A DNA stretch of 64,000 nucleotides from Polynucleobacter meluiroseus. GTDB lineage: Bacteria > Pseudomonadota > Gammaproteobacteria > Burkholderiales > Burkholderiaceae. Below, piece after piece: positions 29,822 to 38,581 of the stretch. The DNA lies in the NCBI GenBank assembly GCA_945901245.1, contig CAMDKY010000001.1:47108-111107 (forward strand), in the 5' to 3' direction. The position numbers and the translations under genes were made by a program. The first letter of the stretch is position 1. Every line of letters begins with the position of its first letter. Under the pieces are notes generated by a model. That model was not told the origin of the DNA. It did not search any database and saw only the letters and a list, made by a program, of their open reading frames with translations.

Positions 29822-30286
29822 TTACAAAAAGCGATCCAATAACTTGCGGCTTTGCTTATCTAGCTGCGTAGAATCGCGTACCAAATACTGCACGCCATTG
29901 GCATCCGATATCAGTAAGGTATTGCCAGCAACTCGGCGAATATTTTCTTCGCCGTTGAGGCGTAATCGCGTCTCACCGCGATCAGTCAAAACCTGCCAAA
30001 TACTGGGGGTGGCATAGCTCGATACACTTTGAATGCATTCAATCACGGGCATGAATTCACGCGATGCCAGCTCCTCTAGAATCAATTCCTGATCGTGCTC
30101 CGGAATTGCTGCCATCGATGCATACCAGAACAGCTCCTTGCCGGCCTGATCCAACAGTGAAATACCAGCACTGGGGGCTGTAATTGGAAAGGCGCGAACG
30201 GCATGGACATCGCCATGGACTGTACCCGCCTCATCGGTGAACACCAGGCGACCTAGAGTGTCGCGCACTAAGCTAGGCTTTTTCAA
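29822..30286 (-). CDS. DUF1854 protein of the cyanophycin locus
   Basis: A 154-residue DUF1854 protein (LVRDTLGRLVFTDEAGTVHGDVHAVRAFPITAPSAG onward, with DQELILEELASREFMPVI). It overlaps the end of the ABC transporter gene by 14 bases. The likely start is a TTG at 30286 with GGAG six bases upstream, although the frame runs to 30364. Genes of this family accompany an ABC transporter beside cyanophycin synthetase genes in betaproteobacteria. The molecular role is unknown. Confidence 0.8.
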   Translation of the reverse strand: MKKPSLVRDTLGRLVFTDEAGTVHGDVHAVRAFPITAPSAGISLLDQAGKELFWYASMAAIPEHDQELILEELASREFMPVIECIQSVSSYATPSIWQVLTDRGETRLRLNGEENIRRVAGNTLLISDANGVQYLVRDSTQLDKQSRKLLDRFL

Positions 30287-32492
30287 GTGTTTCTCCAATC
30301 GCGCCGCCCTCAACCAATTCCGTGGCATGGCGTATTTGCGCTTGATAGAGCTGATAGTAAGCACCCTGTGCTGCCATCAATTCATCGTGCGAACCTATTT
30401 CCACAATCTCACCTTTATCTAGCACCACCAAGCGATCGGCTTTACGTAAGGTGGAAAGGCGGTGCGCAATCGCAATCGTGGTACGGCCCTTGACTAAATT
30501 ATCCAAGGCTCGCTGAATTTCTTTCTCCGTAGTGGTATCGACCGAAGAGGTGGCCTCATCCAATATCAAGATGCTAGGGTTAATTAATAAGGCCCGTGCA
30601 ATCGAAATGCGTTGGCGCTCACCGCCCGACAGAGACTGGCCACGCTCACCGACCAGTGAGTCATAACCCAAAGGTAAGCGTAGAATAAATTCGTGGGCGT
30701 GCGCTGCCCTGGCCGCTTCAATAATTTCCTCACGGCTTGCTTCCGGTTTGCCATACGCAATGTTCTCAGCAATGGTGCCAAAAAAGAGGAAAGGCTCTTG
30801 CAGTACTAGGCCAATGCACTTGCGATAGTCGGCCATTCCAATGCTGCGAATATCACGGCCATCCAATGTAATAGCGCCCTCGCTCACATCATAAAAGCGG
30901 CAGATTAAATTAACTAAGGTACTTTTTCCAGAGCCACTATGACCCACGAGCCCAATCATTTCTCCGGGTGCTATGTGCAAATTAATGTCTTTAGTCACTG
31001 CCCGGTTGCCATACCGAAAGCCAACGCCGCGTAAATCAATTGCACCCTTGACTGGGCCGAGTGGCAATGGGTTCACTGGCTCGGGAACACTCGAGACGTG
31101 ATCCAAAATATCAAAAATTCGCTTGGCGCCAGCAGCAGCCTTTTGGGTATGGGACACAATGCGGCTCATCGAATCCAAACGTATGTAAAAGCGTCCAATG
31201 TAGGCTAAGAAGGCAATCAGTACGCCAACGGAGACATTGCGATTAGCCACCTGCCAGATGCCGAAGGCCCACACCACCAAGAGACCAACCTCGGTCAAGA
31301 GGGTTACTGTTGGGGTAAATAAACCCCACACGCGATTGACGCGATCGTTAATTTGTAGATTATGGCGATTGGAGTCGACAAAACGTTTGAGTTCGCGCTT
31401 TTCTTGGGCAAAGGCTTTTACCACCCGAATGCCTGGAATGGTGTCCGTCAATACGTTGGTAACTTCCCCCCAAACACGGTCGATCTTTTCAAAGCCGTAG
31501 CGTAATTTATCGCGCACCACATGAATCATCCAAGCAATAAAGGGAAGCGGTGCTAATGTCACTAAGGCAAGTAGCGGATCAATCGAGGCCAAAATGGCGG
31601 CCGTCATGATGATCATGACCAAGTCTGTGATGAAGTCGAGTAAATAGAGGGATAAGAAAACGCAGATTCGATCGGTCTCCGTTCCAATGCGCGCAATTAA
31701 ATCCCCGGTTCGCTTGCCACCAAAATACTCCAACGATAGTTTTAATAGGTGCTCAAAGGTAGTATTGCGTAAATCAGCGCCAATGCGCTCGCTGACCAAG
31801 GCCAGCAGGTAGGTTCGCCACCACCCTAAACCCCATGCAAGCAAGGCCGCCGCTAACAAGGCCCCCAAGTACAAGCGTGCTAGATCAAAATCAATCGGCT
31901 GACCACGCTCATAGGGAATCAGGATGTTATCCATTAGCGGCATAGTGAGATAAGGCGGAACTAAGGTGGCGCCAGTCGACGCCAAGGTCAAAACAAAACC
32001 AAGGAGTAGTTCTTTTTTATAGGGTTTGGCAAAGCGCCACAGTTTTAATAGTGTCCATGTCGAGGGTGGCTTGTCTTCCTCCAGCTCGTCATCGCTCAGC
32101 AGGCCGAATGGATTCTGCGAAGCCTTGAGCTCATTTCTGAAAGCGGCCTGCAATCGAATTGCCTGAGGATTGACGGCGAGGGTGTAGTGCCATGACGCCA
32201 GCAGAATGCCGCCCTGCTCCAAACGCAAGCAGCCAACGCCCGCATGATCGGATTGCGTTAAGCTCAGTCCGGCCTGGATGGGCCAAGACTGGCACTGATT
32301 GCCATCGGTCCAAACTACGGCATCGCCATTAAGGACCAAGAGGGTTTTGTTAAAACGCAACCCGGCATCCAGATCGAGCTCAATCCAAGCTCGCAGCAAT
32401 AAGGGCTGCAATGCTGGAAACGATTGCACCGCCAAGCTCTCCTGCCAATACGCTGGGAGCGGCGGCGAAAGTGCGGGAAAATCAGGGTCCAT
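30273..32492 (-). CDS. ABC transporter (fused permease-ATPase) of the cyanophycin locus
   Basis: A 739-residue half-transporter of the exporter type. Residues 1 to about 150 form an extra N-terminal soluble domain rich in beta strands and Trp. Six membrane spans follow (about 165-455), then the ATPase with Walker A GLVGHSGSGKSTLVNL, signature LSGGERQRISIARALL and Walker B ILILDEATSSVD. It probably works as a homodimer. Its substrate is unknown; association with cyanophycin genes is conserved. It is divergent from cphA'-cphA and translationally coupled to DUF1854. A TATACT lies ten bases before its ATG. Confidence 0.9.
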   Translation of the reverse strand: MDPDFPALSPPLPAYWQESLAVQSFPALQPLLLRAWIELDLDAGLRFNKTLLVLNGDAVVWTDGNQCQSWPIQAGLSLTQSDHAGVGCLRLEQGGILLASWHYTLAVNPQAIRLQAAFRNELKASQNPFGLLSDDELEEDKPPSTWTLLKLWRFAKPYKKELLLGFVLTLASTGATLVPPYLTMPLMDNILIPYERGQPIDFDLARLYLGALLAAALLAWGLGWWRTYLLALVSERIGADLRNTTFEHLLKLSLEYFGGKRTGDLIARIGTETDRICVFLSLYLLDFITDLVMIIMTAAILASIDPLLALVTLAPLPFIAWMIHVVRDKLRYGFEKIDRVWGEVTNVLTDTIPGIRVVKAFAQEKRELKRFVDSNRHNLQINDRVNRVWGLFTPTVTLLTEVGLLVVWAFGIWQVANRNVSVGVLIAFLAYIGRFYIRLDSMSRIVSHTQKAAAGAKRIFDILDHVSSVPEPVNPLPLGPVKGAIDLRGVGFRYGNRAVTKDINLHIAPGEMIGLVGHSGSGKSTLVNLICRFYDVSEGAITLDGRDIRSIGMADYRKCIGLVLQEPFLFFGTIAENIAYGKPEASREEIIEAARAAHAHEFILRLPLGYDSLVGERGQSLSGGERQRISIARALLINPSILILDEATSSVDTTTEKEIQRALDNLVKGRTTIAIAHRLSTLRKADRLVVLDKGEIVEIGSHDELMAAQGAYYQLYQAQIRHATELVEGGAIGETLEKA

Positions 32493-32700
32493 GGGTGCTC
32501 AAAGTATAGTGGAGTGCAGATCTTTTCAATTTATTAAATCTGTCAACTTATGGAGCTAGCCAGGCGTTTAAGCATGAATCTCCCATTCTTTTCACTTCTG
32601 ACCCTTTTCTGTTTGGCCCCCGACCTAAATCAACCGCTATCCTCTGCTCACCCGATGCTGACAAAAGCCGATCCGCTCTAAGCCAAAAAATCCCGTTTTT

Positions 32701-34890
32701 ATGCCCCAATTACTAGACAAAACCATTGAGATTCTGAGCGTCAAGCATCTCCGTGGCCCCAATATGTGGACCTACCATCCCGTGATTGAGGTTTGGGTTG
32801 ATATTGGTGATTTGGAAGACTATCCGTCTAACTTAATTCCGGGGTTTTATGAACGGCTAGTCGAGTGCATGCCCGCCTTGATTGAGCACCGCTGTAGCTA
32901 TGGTGAGCATGGTGGCTTTTTAAAACGCATTCAGGAGGGCACTTGGCCGGCGCATATTTTAGAGCACCTCACGCTCGAATTACAAAACATGGCCGGCATT
33001 CCTGGTGGGTTTGGTAAAGCGCGCGATGCCGATCGGCGCGGCGTCTATAAAGTGATTGTTAGTGCAATCAATGAAAAAGTTACCTTGACTGCCTTGGAAT
33101 ACGCTCGCGACCTGTACTTGGCCTTAGTGCAAGATACGCAGAATGCGTCTGTCTTATTAAAGCAGCTCGTCGATCAATTGCGTGACCTTAGTGATGACCT
33201 TCTACTAGGTCCCAGCACCGCTAGCATCGTCTACGCAGCGGAAGAAAAAGGAGTTCCATCGATTCGCTTATCCAGGGGCAATTTAGTCCAGCTAGGTTAC
33301 GGCGCAAAACAGCGGCGCATTTGGACCGCAGAAACCGACCGCACTAGCGCGATCGCAGAAGGTGTTTCGCGCGATAAAGACCTCACCAAAAGTTTATTGA
33401 ATAACGCAGGGTTACCGACCCCAGAGGGACGCATTGTGGCAACCGCCCTGGATGCCTGGGATGCGGCAGAAGAAATCGGCTTGCCGGTAGTGGTTAAGCC
33501 AATTGATGGTAACCACGGCCGCGGCGTCTTCATCAATCTATACACCCAAGCAGAAGTTGAGGCAGCTTACGCCGTTGCTGTGCAGGAAGGCAGTGCGGTA
33601 TTAGTAGAGCGGCATATTTTAGGTGATGAGCATCGCCTGCTCGTCGTTGGCAACCGTGTGGTTGCGGCCGCAAAAGGTGAAACGGTCTGGGTCATTGGCG
33701 ATGGCATTCACAGCGTAGCCGACCTCATCAGCCTGCAAATCAATTCAGATCCGCGGCGCGGAACTGCTGAAGAATGCCCTTTGAATCCGGTACGGGTTGA
33801 TTCAGCTGTGGAACTCGAGCTCACTCGGCAAAAGCTCAGTGCAAAGGCGATTCCTGCAGAAGGGCATCGGGTATTTATTCAGAGCAATGGCAACGTTGCC
33901 TTTGATGTAACTGATCAAGTTCACCCCGAAATAGCCCGGCAAGTCGCCTTGGCAGCGCGCGTGGTTGGGCTTGAGATAGCTGGAGTTGACTTAGTAGCCC
34001 AAGACATTAGTAAGCCTTTTGAAGAACAAGGCGCGGCGATTGTAGAAGTCAATGCAGGCCCCGGCTTATTGATGCACTTAAAACCAGCCAGCGGAAACGC
34101 ACAGCCGGTTGGTAAAGCCATTGCGGATCACCTATTCCCGGCCGACGTGGATTTTAGAATTCCATTGGTCGGCATTACCGGCTCCAGAGGCAAAACCGTG
34201 GTTGCTGAAATGGTTGGGCACTTTCTCAGACTAACTAATCAATATGTTGGGGTCTCGTGCGGTGACCAGCTCTATTTTGGTAATCGCGTGATTAAAAAAG
34301 AACATCCATCCGATTGGGAAAACGCACGCCGCACCCTTCTTAATCGCGCAGTAGATGCAGCGGTGATTGAAAACAACCACCTGTCGATGTTAATTGAAGG
34401 CCTTGCCTACGATCGCTGCCAAGTTGGGGTTGTGCTCAACATTGATCCCAGTGCGACCTACCCAGAATACGCGATTTACGACGAAGATCAGTTATTTAGT
34501 ATTGTTCGCACGCAAGTCGACGTGGTTTTGCCGACAGGCGCGGCCGTTCTCAATGCCGATGATCCGCTGGTAGTAAAAATGGCTGAACTCTGCGATGGTG
34601 AAGTCATTTTCTTCTCCAGCAATGCAGCGTCTCCCTTGATTGAGAGTCACTTAAAACAAGGCGGCCGCGCAGTATTGGTGTGTGGTCAAGAGATCGTTTT
34701 AAAAACGGCTCGGCGCGAAGAGCAGGTATTGCACTTGCCGAAAAATTCTAAAAACACTACAGGCTTGCAGTCCAAATCAATTAATTTAGCGGCAGCAATT
34801 GCATCCGCCTGGGCCTTGAACATTCCATTTAATATTATTGTTGCTGGTACAGAGACCTTTTATTCTGATACCAATCAGGAAGAGGCGTAA
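32701..34890 (+). CDS. Cyanophycin synthetase-like protein CphA' (shortened Mur-ligase module)
   Basis: A 729-residue relative of cyanophycin synthetase. Residues 1 to about 160 form the N domain (LRGPNMWTYHPVIEVWVDIGD). An ATP-grasp module follows, with GLPVVVKPIDGNHGRGVFINL, LVVGNRVVAAAKGE and AIVEVNAGPGLLMHL. A Mur-ligase-like central domain has a P-loop GSRGKT (Lys498). The protein stops where CphA continues with the Mur C-terminal lobe, about 125 residues shorter. It could be a polymerising partner, a repair ligase or a regulatory subunit. Its stop abuts the TTG start of cphA, so the two are coupled. Confidence 0.85.
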   Translation: MPQLLDKTIEILSVKHLRGPNMWTYHPVIEVWVDIGDLEDYPSNLIPGFYERLVECMPALIEHRCSYGEHGGFLKRIQEGTWPAHILEHLTLELQNMAGIPGGFGKARDADRRGVYKVIVSAINEKVTLTALEYARDLYLALVQDTQNASVLLKQLVDQLRDLSDDLLLGPSTASIVYAAEEKGVPSIRLSRGNLVQLGYGAKQRRIWTAETDRTSAIAEGVSRDKDLTKSLLNNAGLPTPEGRIVATALDAWDAAEEIGLPVVVKPIDGNHGRGVFINLYTQAEVEAAYAVAVQEGSAVLVERHILGDEHRLLVVGNRVVAAAKGETVWVIGDGIHSVADLISLQINSDPRRGTAEECPLNPVRVDSAVELELTRQKLSAKAIPAEGHRVFIQSNGNVAFDVTDQVHPEIARQVALAARVVGLEIAGVDLVAQDISKPFEEQGAAIVEVNAGPGLLMHLKPASGNAQPVGKAIADHLFPADVDFRIPLVGITGSRGKTVVAEMVGHFLRLTNQYVGVSCGDQLYFGNRVIKKEHPSDWENARRTLLNRAVDAAVIENNHLSMLIEGLAYDRCQVGVVLNIDPSATYPEYAIYDEDQLFSIVRTQVDVVLPTGAAVLNADDPLVVKMAELCDGEVIFFSSNAASPLIESHLKQGGRAVLVCGQEIVLKTARREEQVLHLPKNSKNTTGLQSKSINLAAAIASAWALNIPFNIIVAGTETFYSDTNQEEA

Positions 34891-37461
34891 TTGAAAGTAT
34901 CTCGCATTCGGATGTTACGTGGGCCTAATTTATGGAGTAGGCACACCGCATTAGAAGCCATTGTAGATTGCGATGCCTCTGAACGCGCTATCGATCAATT
35001 GCCCGCATTTGAGGTGAAGCTGCGAGAGCGCTTTCCACAATTGGGCTTCATGGGCTTTAGTGGCAAGACAGAAGTAGTTTCACTTGCACATGTGATTGAG
35101 CACGCCGCACTTGACTTGCAAGCACAGGCAGGCTGCCCAGTCACTTTTAGTCGAACCATCCAAACCAGTGATGACGGCGTGTATCAAGTCGTGGTGGAAT
35201 ACACCGAAGAGGCTGTTGGCCGCATGGCTTTCGACTTTGCACTGGCTTTAATTCAGGCGGCCCGAGATGAGGCTCCATTTGATTTGGCAACGGCACTGCA
35301 TGAGCTAGCCTCTTTATTTGAAGAGGTGCGCCTTGGGCCAAGCACTGGCTCGATTGTGGATGCTGCTATTGCGCACCACATTCCCTATCGGCGTATGACT
35401 GAAGGAAGCATGGTTCAGTTTGGCTGGGGCAGTAAACAAAAACGCATTCAGGCAGCAGAAACCAGTGATACCAGTGCCATCGCTGAGTCAATCGCACAAG
35501 ACAAAGAGCTCACCAAAAATCTACTGCATGCAGCTGGCGTATCGGTTCCCCATGGCGAAGTGGTTACCAGTGCCGATGAGGCATGGCGCGCTGCCCAAGC
35601 GATTGGTGGTCCAGTCGTGTTAAAGCCAAAGGATGGTAATCAAGGCAAAGGCGTTGTCGCCAACATTCGCAGCGAGGCACAAGTACGCGCCGGCTTTGAG
35701 GCAACCCAGGCATATGGGAGCAAGACCATTGTCGAGCGTTATCTGCCAGGTCAAGACTATCGCTTACTGGTCGTAGGCAATCAACTGGTTGCCGCTGCCC
35801 GCCGAGAGCCGGCCCAAGTAATTGGTGACGGGAAGCACACAATTGCGCAACTGGTTGAGTTGGAAAATAAAAATCCCTTGCGCGGCGATGGTCACGCAAC
35901 GGCATTAACCAAAATCCGCTTGGATGCGATTGCGATTGCCACCCTAGCGACAGTCAATCTCGATACGGCCTACGTTCCTAAAATGGGTGAGCGTATTTTA
36001 TTACGCAATAACGCCAATTTAAGTACCGGAGGTACCGCCACCGATATAACGGATGACGTGCATCCAGATGTGGCTGCAAGCGCAGTCGCTGCGGCGCAGA
36101 TGATTGGACTGGATATTGCTGGCGTGGATATTCTCTGCGAAGCAATATATAAACCCCTAGAGCCCCAAGGCGGAGGCATTGTTGAAGTGAATGCGGCGCC
36201 AGGCCTACGAATGCACTTGCAACCCTCCTACGGTAAGGGCCGTCCTGTCGGCGAGCACATTATTAATATGATGTTTCCGGGCGGTGACAACGGTCGCATA
36301 CCCACAGTTGCAGTAACCGGTACCAATGGAAAAACCACTACTGTCCGGCTAATAGCGCACCTCATTGAGAAAACTGGGCTGCGCATTGGTATGACCACTA
36401 CCGACGGCGTTTATGTCGAGGGCAGACGGATTGATACGGGTGATTGCAGTGGCCCTAAAAGTGCCCGCAATGTATTGATGCACCCCGATGTAGATGCTGC
36501 TGTATTAGAAACAGCCCGCGGCGGCATGCTTCGAGAAGGCCTAGGGTTTGATCGCTGCGACGTTGCCGTAGTGACCAATGTCGGCGAAGGCGATCATCTG
36601 GGTATGAATTTTATTCATACGGTTGATGATATAGCCTTAGTAAAACGTGTGATTGTTCAAAACGTCTCTACAACGGGCGTTGCCGTTCTGAATGCAATGG
36701 ATCCATTGGTGGTGAAGATGCGTGAAAGCTGCCCAGGCGACATTACTTTCTTTTCATATGATCAGAACCACCCCGTGATTGTGGCGCACCGAGCCAAAGA
36801 TAATCGGGTGGTCTTTTTTGATGGCACCGATATTGTTGCTGCCAAAGGTGTTGAAGAAATTCAACGCATCCCAGTTAAACGCATTCCGATGACCAAGCAG
36901 GGTCTTCTGCCCTTTCAGATTGATAATGCGATGGCTGCAGTTGGGGCTGCTTGGGCGCTTGGACTGCAGTGGAGCGCTGTGCATGCTGGACTAGACTCAT
37001 TTGATTTAGATGCCAATGCAGTACCGGGTCGATTTAATCTCTTTCAACACCGCGGCGCGACCGTGGTAGCCGATTACGGACACAACCCCGATGCCATGCG
37101 CGCCCTAGTCGACGGCATACAAGCCATGAAGCCCAAACGCAGCCATGTGGTGATTAGCGGTGCCGGTGATCGCCGCGATGAAGACATTCGCTCCTTAACG
37201 CGCATTTTAGGCAATGCATTTGATGACGTCATTTTGTACCAAGATCAATGCCAGCGTGGTCGCGAAGATGGCGAGGTAATAAAACTATTGCAAGAAGGCT
37301 TAGTCGGCACCAGCAAAGCAAAGCGAGTTCAAGAAATCCGTGGTGAGTTCTTAGCCATCGATACTGCGCTGAATCAACTTGAAGCAGGTGATGTTTGCCT
37401 TATTTTGATTGACCAAGTCGAGGAAGCTTTTGCTTACCTTGCTAAGCAGGTCAAAGCCTAA
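34891..37461 (+). CDS. cphA: Cyanophycin synthetase
   Basis: An 856-residue enzyme that builds the Asp-Arg polymer cyanophycin with ATP. The N domain begins SRIRMLRGPNLWSRHTALEA. The ATP-grasp module, which adds Asp to the backbone, has GGPVVLKPKDGNQGKGVVAN, LVVGNQLVAAARR and GIVEVNAAPGLRMHL. The Mur-ligase-like module, which adds Arg to the side chain, has GTNGKTTT (Lys481) and an intact C-terminal lobe with VPGRFN (711-716) and DYGHNPDA (728-735). The start is TTG with AGGAAGAGG upstream. No cyanophycinase gene is in the window. Confidence 0.95.
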   Translation: MKVSRIRMLRGPNLWSRHTALEAIVDCDASERAIDQLPAFEVKLRERFPQLGFMGFSGKTEVVSLAHVIEHAALDLQAQAGCPVTFSRTIQTSDDGVYQVVVEYTEEAVGRMAFDFALALIQAARDEAPFDLATALHELASLFEEVRLGPSTGSIVDAAIAHHIPYRRMTEGSMVQFGWGSKQKRIQAAETSDTSAIAESIAQDKELTKNLLHAAGVSVPHGEVVTSADEAWRAAQAIGGPVVLKPKDGNQGKGVVANIRSEAQVRAGFEATQAYGSKTIVERYLPGQDYRLLVVGNQLVAAARREPAQVIGDGKHTIAQLVELENKNPLRGDGHATALTKIRLDAIAIATLATVNLDTAYVPKMGERILLRNNANLSTGGTATDITDDVHPDVAASAVAAAQMIGLDIAGVDILCEAIYKPLEPQGGGIVEVNAAPGLRMHLQPSYGKGRPVGEHIINMMFPGGDNGRIPTVAVTGTNGKTTTVRLIAHLIEKTGLRIGMTTTDGVYVEGRRIDTGDCSGPKSARNVLMHPDVDAAVLETARGGMLREGLGFDRCDVAVVTNVGEGDHLGMNFIHTVDDIALVKRVIVQNVSTTGVAVLNAMDPLVVKMRESCPGDITFFSYDQNHPVIVAHRAKDNRVVFFDGTDIVAAKGVEEIQRIPVKRIPMTKQGLLPFQIDNAMAAVGAAWALGLQWSAVHAGLDSFDLDANAVPGRFNLFQHRGATVVADYGHNPDAMRALVDGIQAMKPKRSHVVISGAGDRRDEDIRSLTRILGNAFDDVILYQDQCQRGREDGEVIKLLQEGLVGTSKAKRVQEIRGEFLAIDTALNQLEAGDVCLILIDQVEEAFAYLAKQVKA

Positions 37462-37467
37462 GCCACA

Positions 37468-38481
37468 TTAGCTTTGAGTGTGGTATTTGCGGAGTAAATT
37501 GACTTCATCTTTGGAGCCCAGCATTACGGACACCCGCTCATGCAATGCCTGCGGCTGCAAATCCAAAATGGCGTCCACGCCATTGATAATTTCACCGCCT
37601 GCCTGCTCGACTAAAAACCCCATCGGATTGGCTTCGTACATTAAGCGCAGCTTGCCTGGTTTCTTCGGATCTCGCTGATCCCAGGGGTACATAAACACCC
37701 CGCCGCGCGACAATACCCGGTGCACATCGGCAACCATCGATGCGATCCAGCGCATATTGAAGTCCTTCTGGCGAACCCCACCACTACCAGCCAAGCATTC
37801 ATCAACATAGCGTTTTACTGGCGCAGCCCAGTGGCGCATATTGGACATATTGATGGCGAATTCACTCGTGGATTCAGAAATCCGCACGCCCTGCTTAATC
37901 AGCAAAAACTCACCGGAGACCGCATCCAGCGCAAACAAGTCAACGCCTGCACCCAAACTCAATGCCAAGGTAGTTTGCGGGCCGTAGACTACATAACCGG
38001 CAGCCACTTGCGTGCGCCCTGCTTGTAAAAAATCAGCCGTGGTCAGCAGCGCATTGGGGTCTGGTTTTTTGAGAATAGAAAAAATAGTGCCAATCGATAC
38101 ATTGACGTCAATATTGGATGAGCCGTCGAGGGGATCAAACAGCAGAAGATAGTCGCCTAGCCCCTTACCTACTGGCAAAGGCTCCTCAATTTCTTCCGAG
38201 GCGATACCGGCTAAGGATTGACAAGACTGCACTCCCGCAATCAGCAAATCGTTTGCAATGACGTCGAGTTTTTGTTGTACTTCACCCTGCACATTACCGG
38301 TTCCAGCCGATCCAAGAATTCCAATCAAGGCGCCCTGTGCGACTTCATTACTTAAAGTGATGCAGGTATCGGTGAGCAAAACCAGCAATTCCTGCAAGCC
38401 ACTTGGAACCGGGGTGCCATGCGATTGAAATTCGCGAACATAGTGCCGAAAGGATGTCTTTAACTGAATTGGCTTGGTCAA
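37468..38481 (-). CDS. fbp: Fructose-1,6-bisphosphatase class I
   Basis: A 337-residue gluconeogenic phosphatase that converts fructose 1,6-bisphosphate to fructose 6-phosphate. The metal-binding signature FDPLDGSSNIDVNVSIGTIFSI is intact, as are GVFMYPWDQRDPKKPGKLRLMYEANPMGFLVEQAGG and the substrate-site region NMSNMRHW. No ATG starts the frame; the second of two TTG codons, at 38481, has GGAG six bases upstream and gives MTKPIQLKTSFRHYV. The first TTG is at 38493. It ends six bases from the end of cphA, convergently. Confidence 0.95.
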   Translation of the reverse strand: MTKPIQLKTSFRHYVREFQSHGTPVPSGLQELLVLLTDTCITLSNEVAQGALIGILGSAGTGNVQGEVQQKLDVIANDLLIAGVQSCQSLAGIASEEIEEPLPVGKGLGDYLLLFDPLDGSSNIDVNVSIGTIFSILKKPDPNALLTTADFLQAGRTQVAAGYVVYGPQTTLALSLGAGVDLFALDAVSGEFLLIKQGVRISESTSEFAINMSNMRHWAAPVKRYVDECLAGSGGVRQKDFNMRWIASMVADVHRVLSRGGVFMYPWDQRDPKKPGKLRLMYEANPMGFLVEQAGGEIINGVDAILDLQPQALHERVSVMLGSKDEVNLLRKYHTQS

Positions 38482-38487
38482 CGCATT

Positions 38488-38491
38488 CTCC
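38488..38491 (-). promoter_or_regulatory. Shine-Dalgarno that places the fbp start at a TTG
   Basis: GGAG on the minus strand lies six bases before the TTG at 38481 and overlaps the alternative TTG at 38493, which would then lack a site. Confidence 0.5.
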
Positions 38492-38581
38492 AAATAGGGT
38501 CTGGCAATCAGGATGGCTTTATTTTGCCTGTTTCAGATCAGGCAATGGAATTTTGAAACGCTGGGTACCCATGGTCCGCCA

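Noticed and set aside
32493-32700. Small gene between the ABC transporter and cphA'
   Set aside because: No frame with a ribosome binding site; only a minus-strand TTGACA without a matching -10 was found.
37463-37483. Terminator between cphA and fbp
   Set aside because: CCACATT/AGTGTGG can pair with one G-U, but neither strand has a T-run after it; too weak to call.
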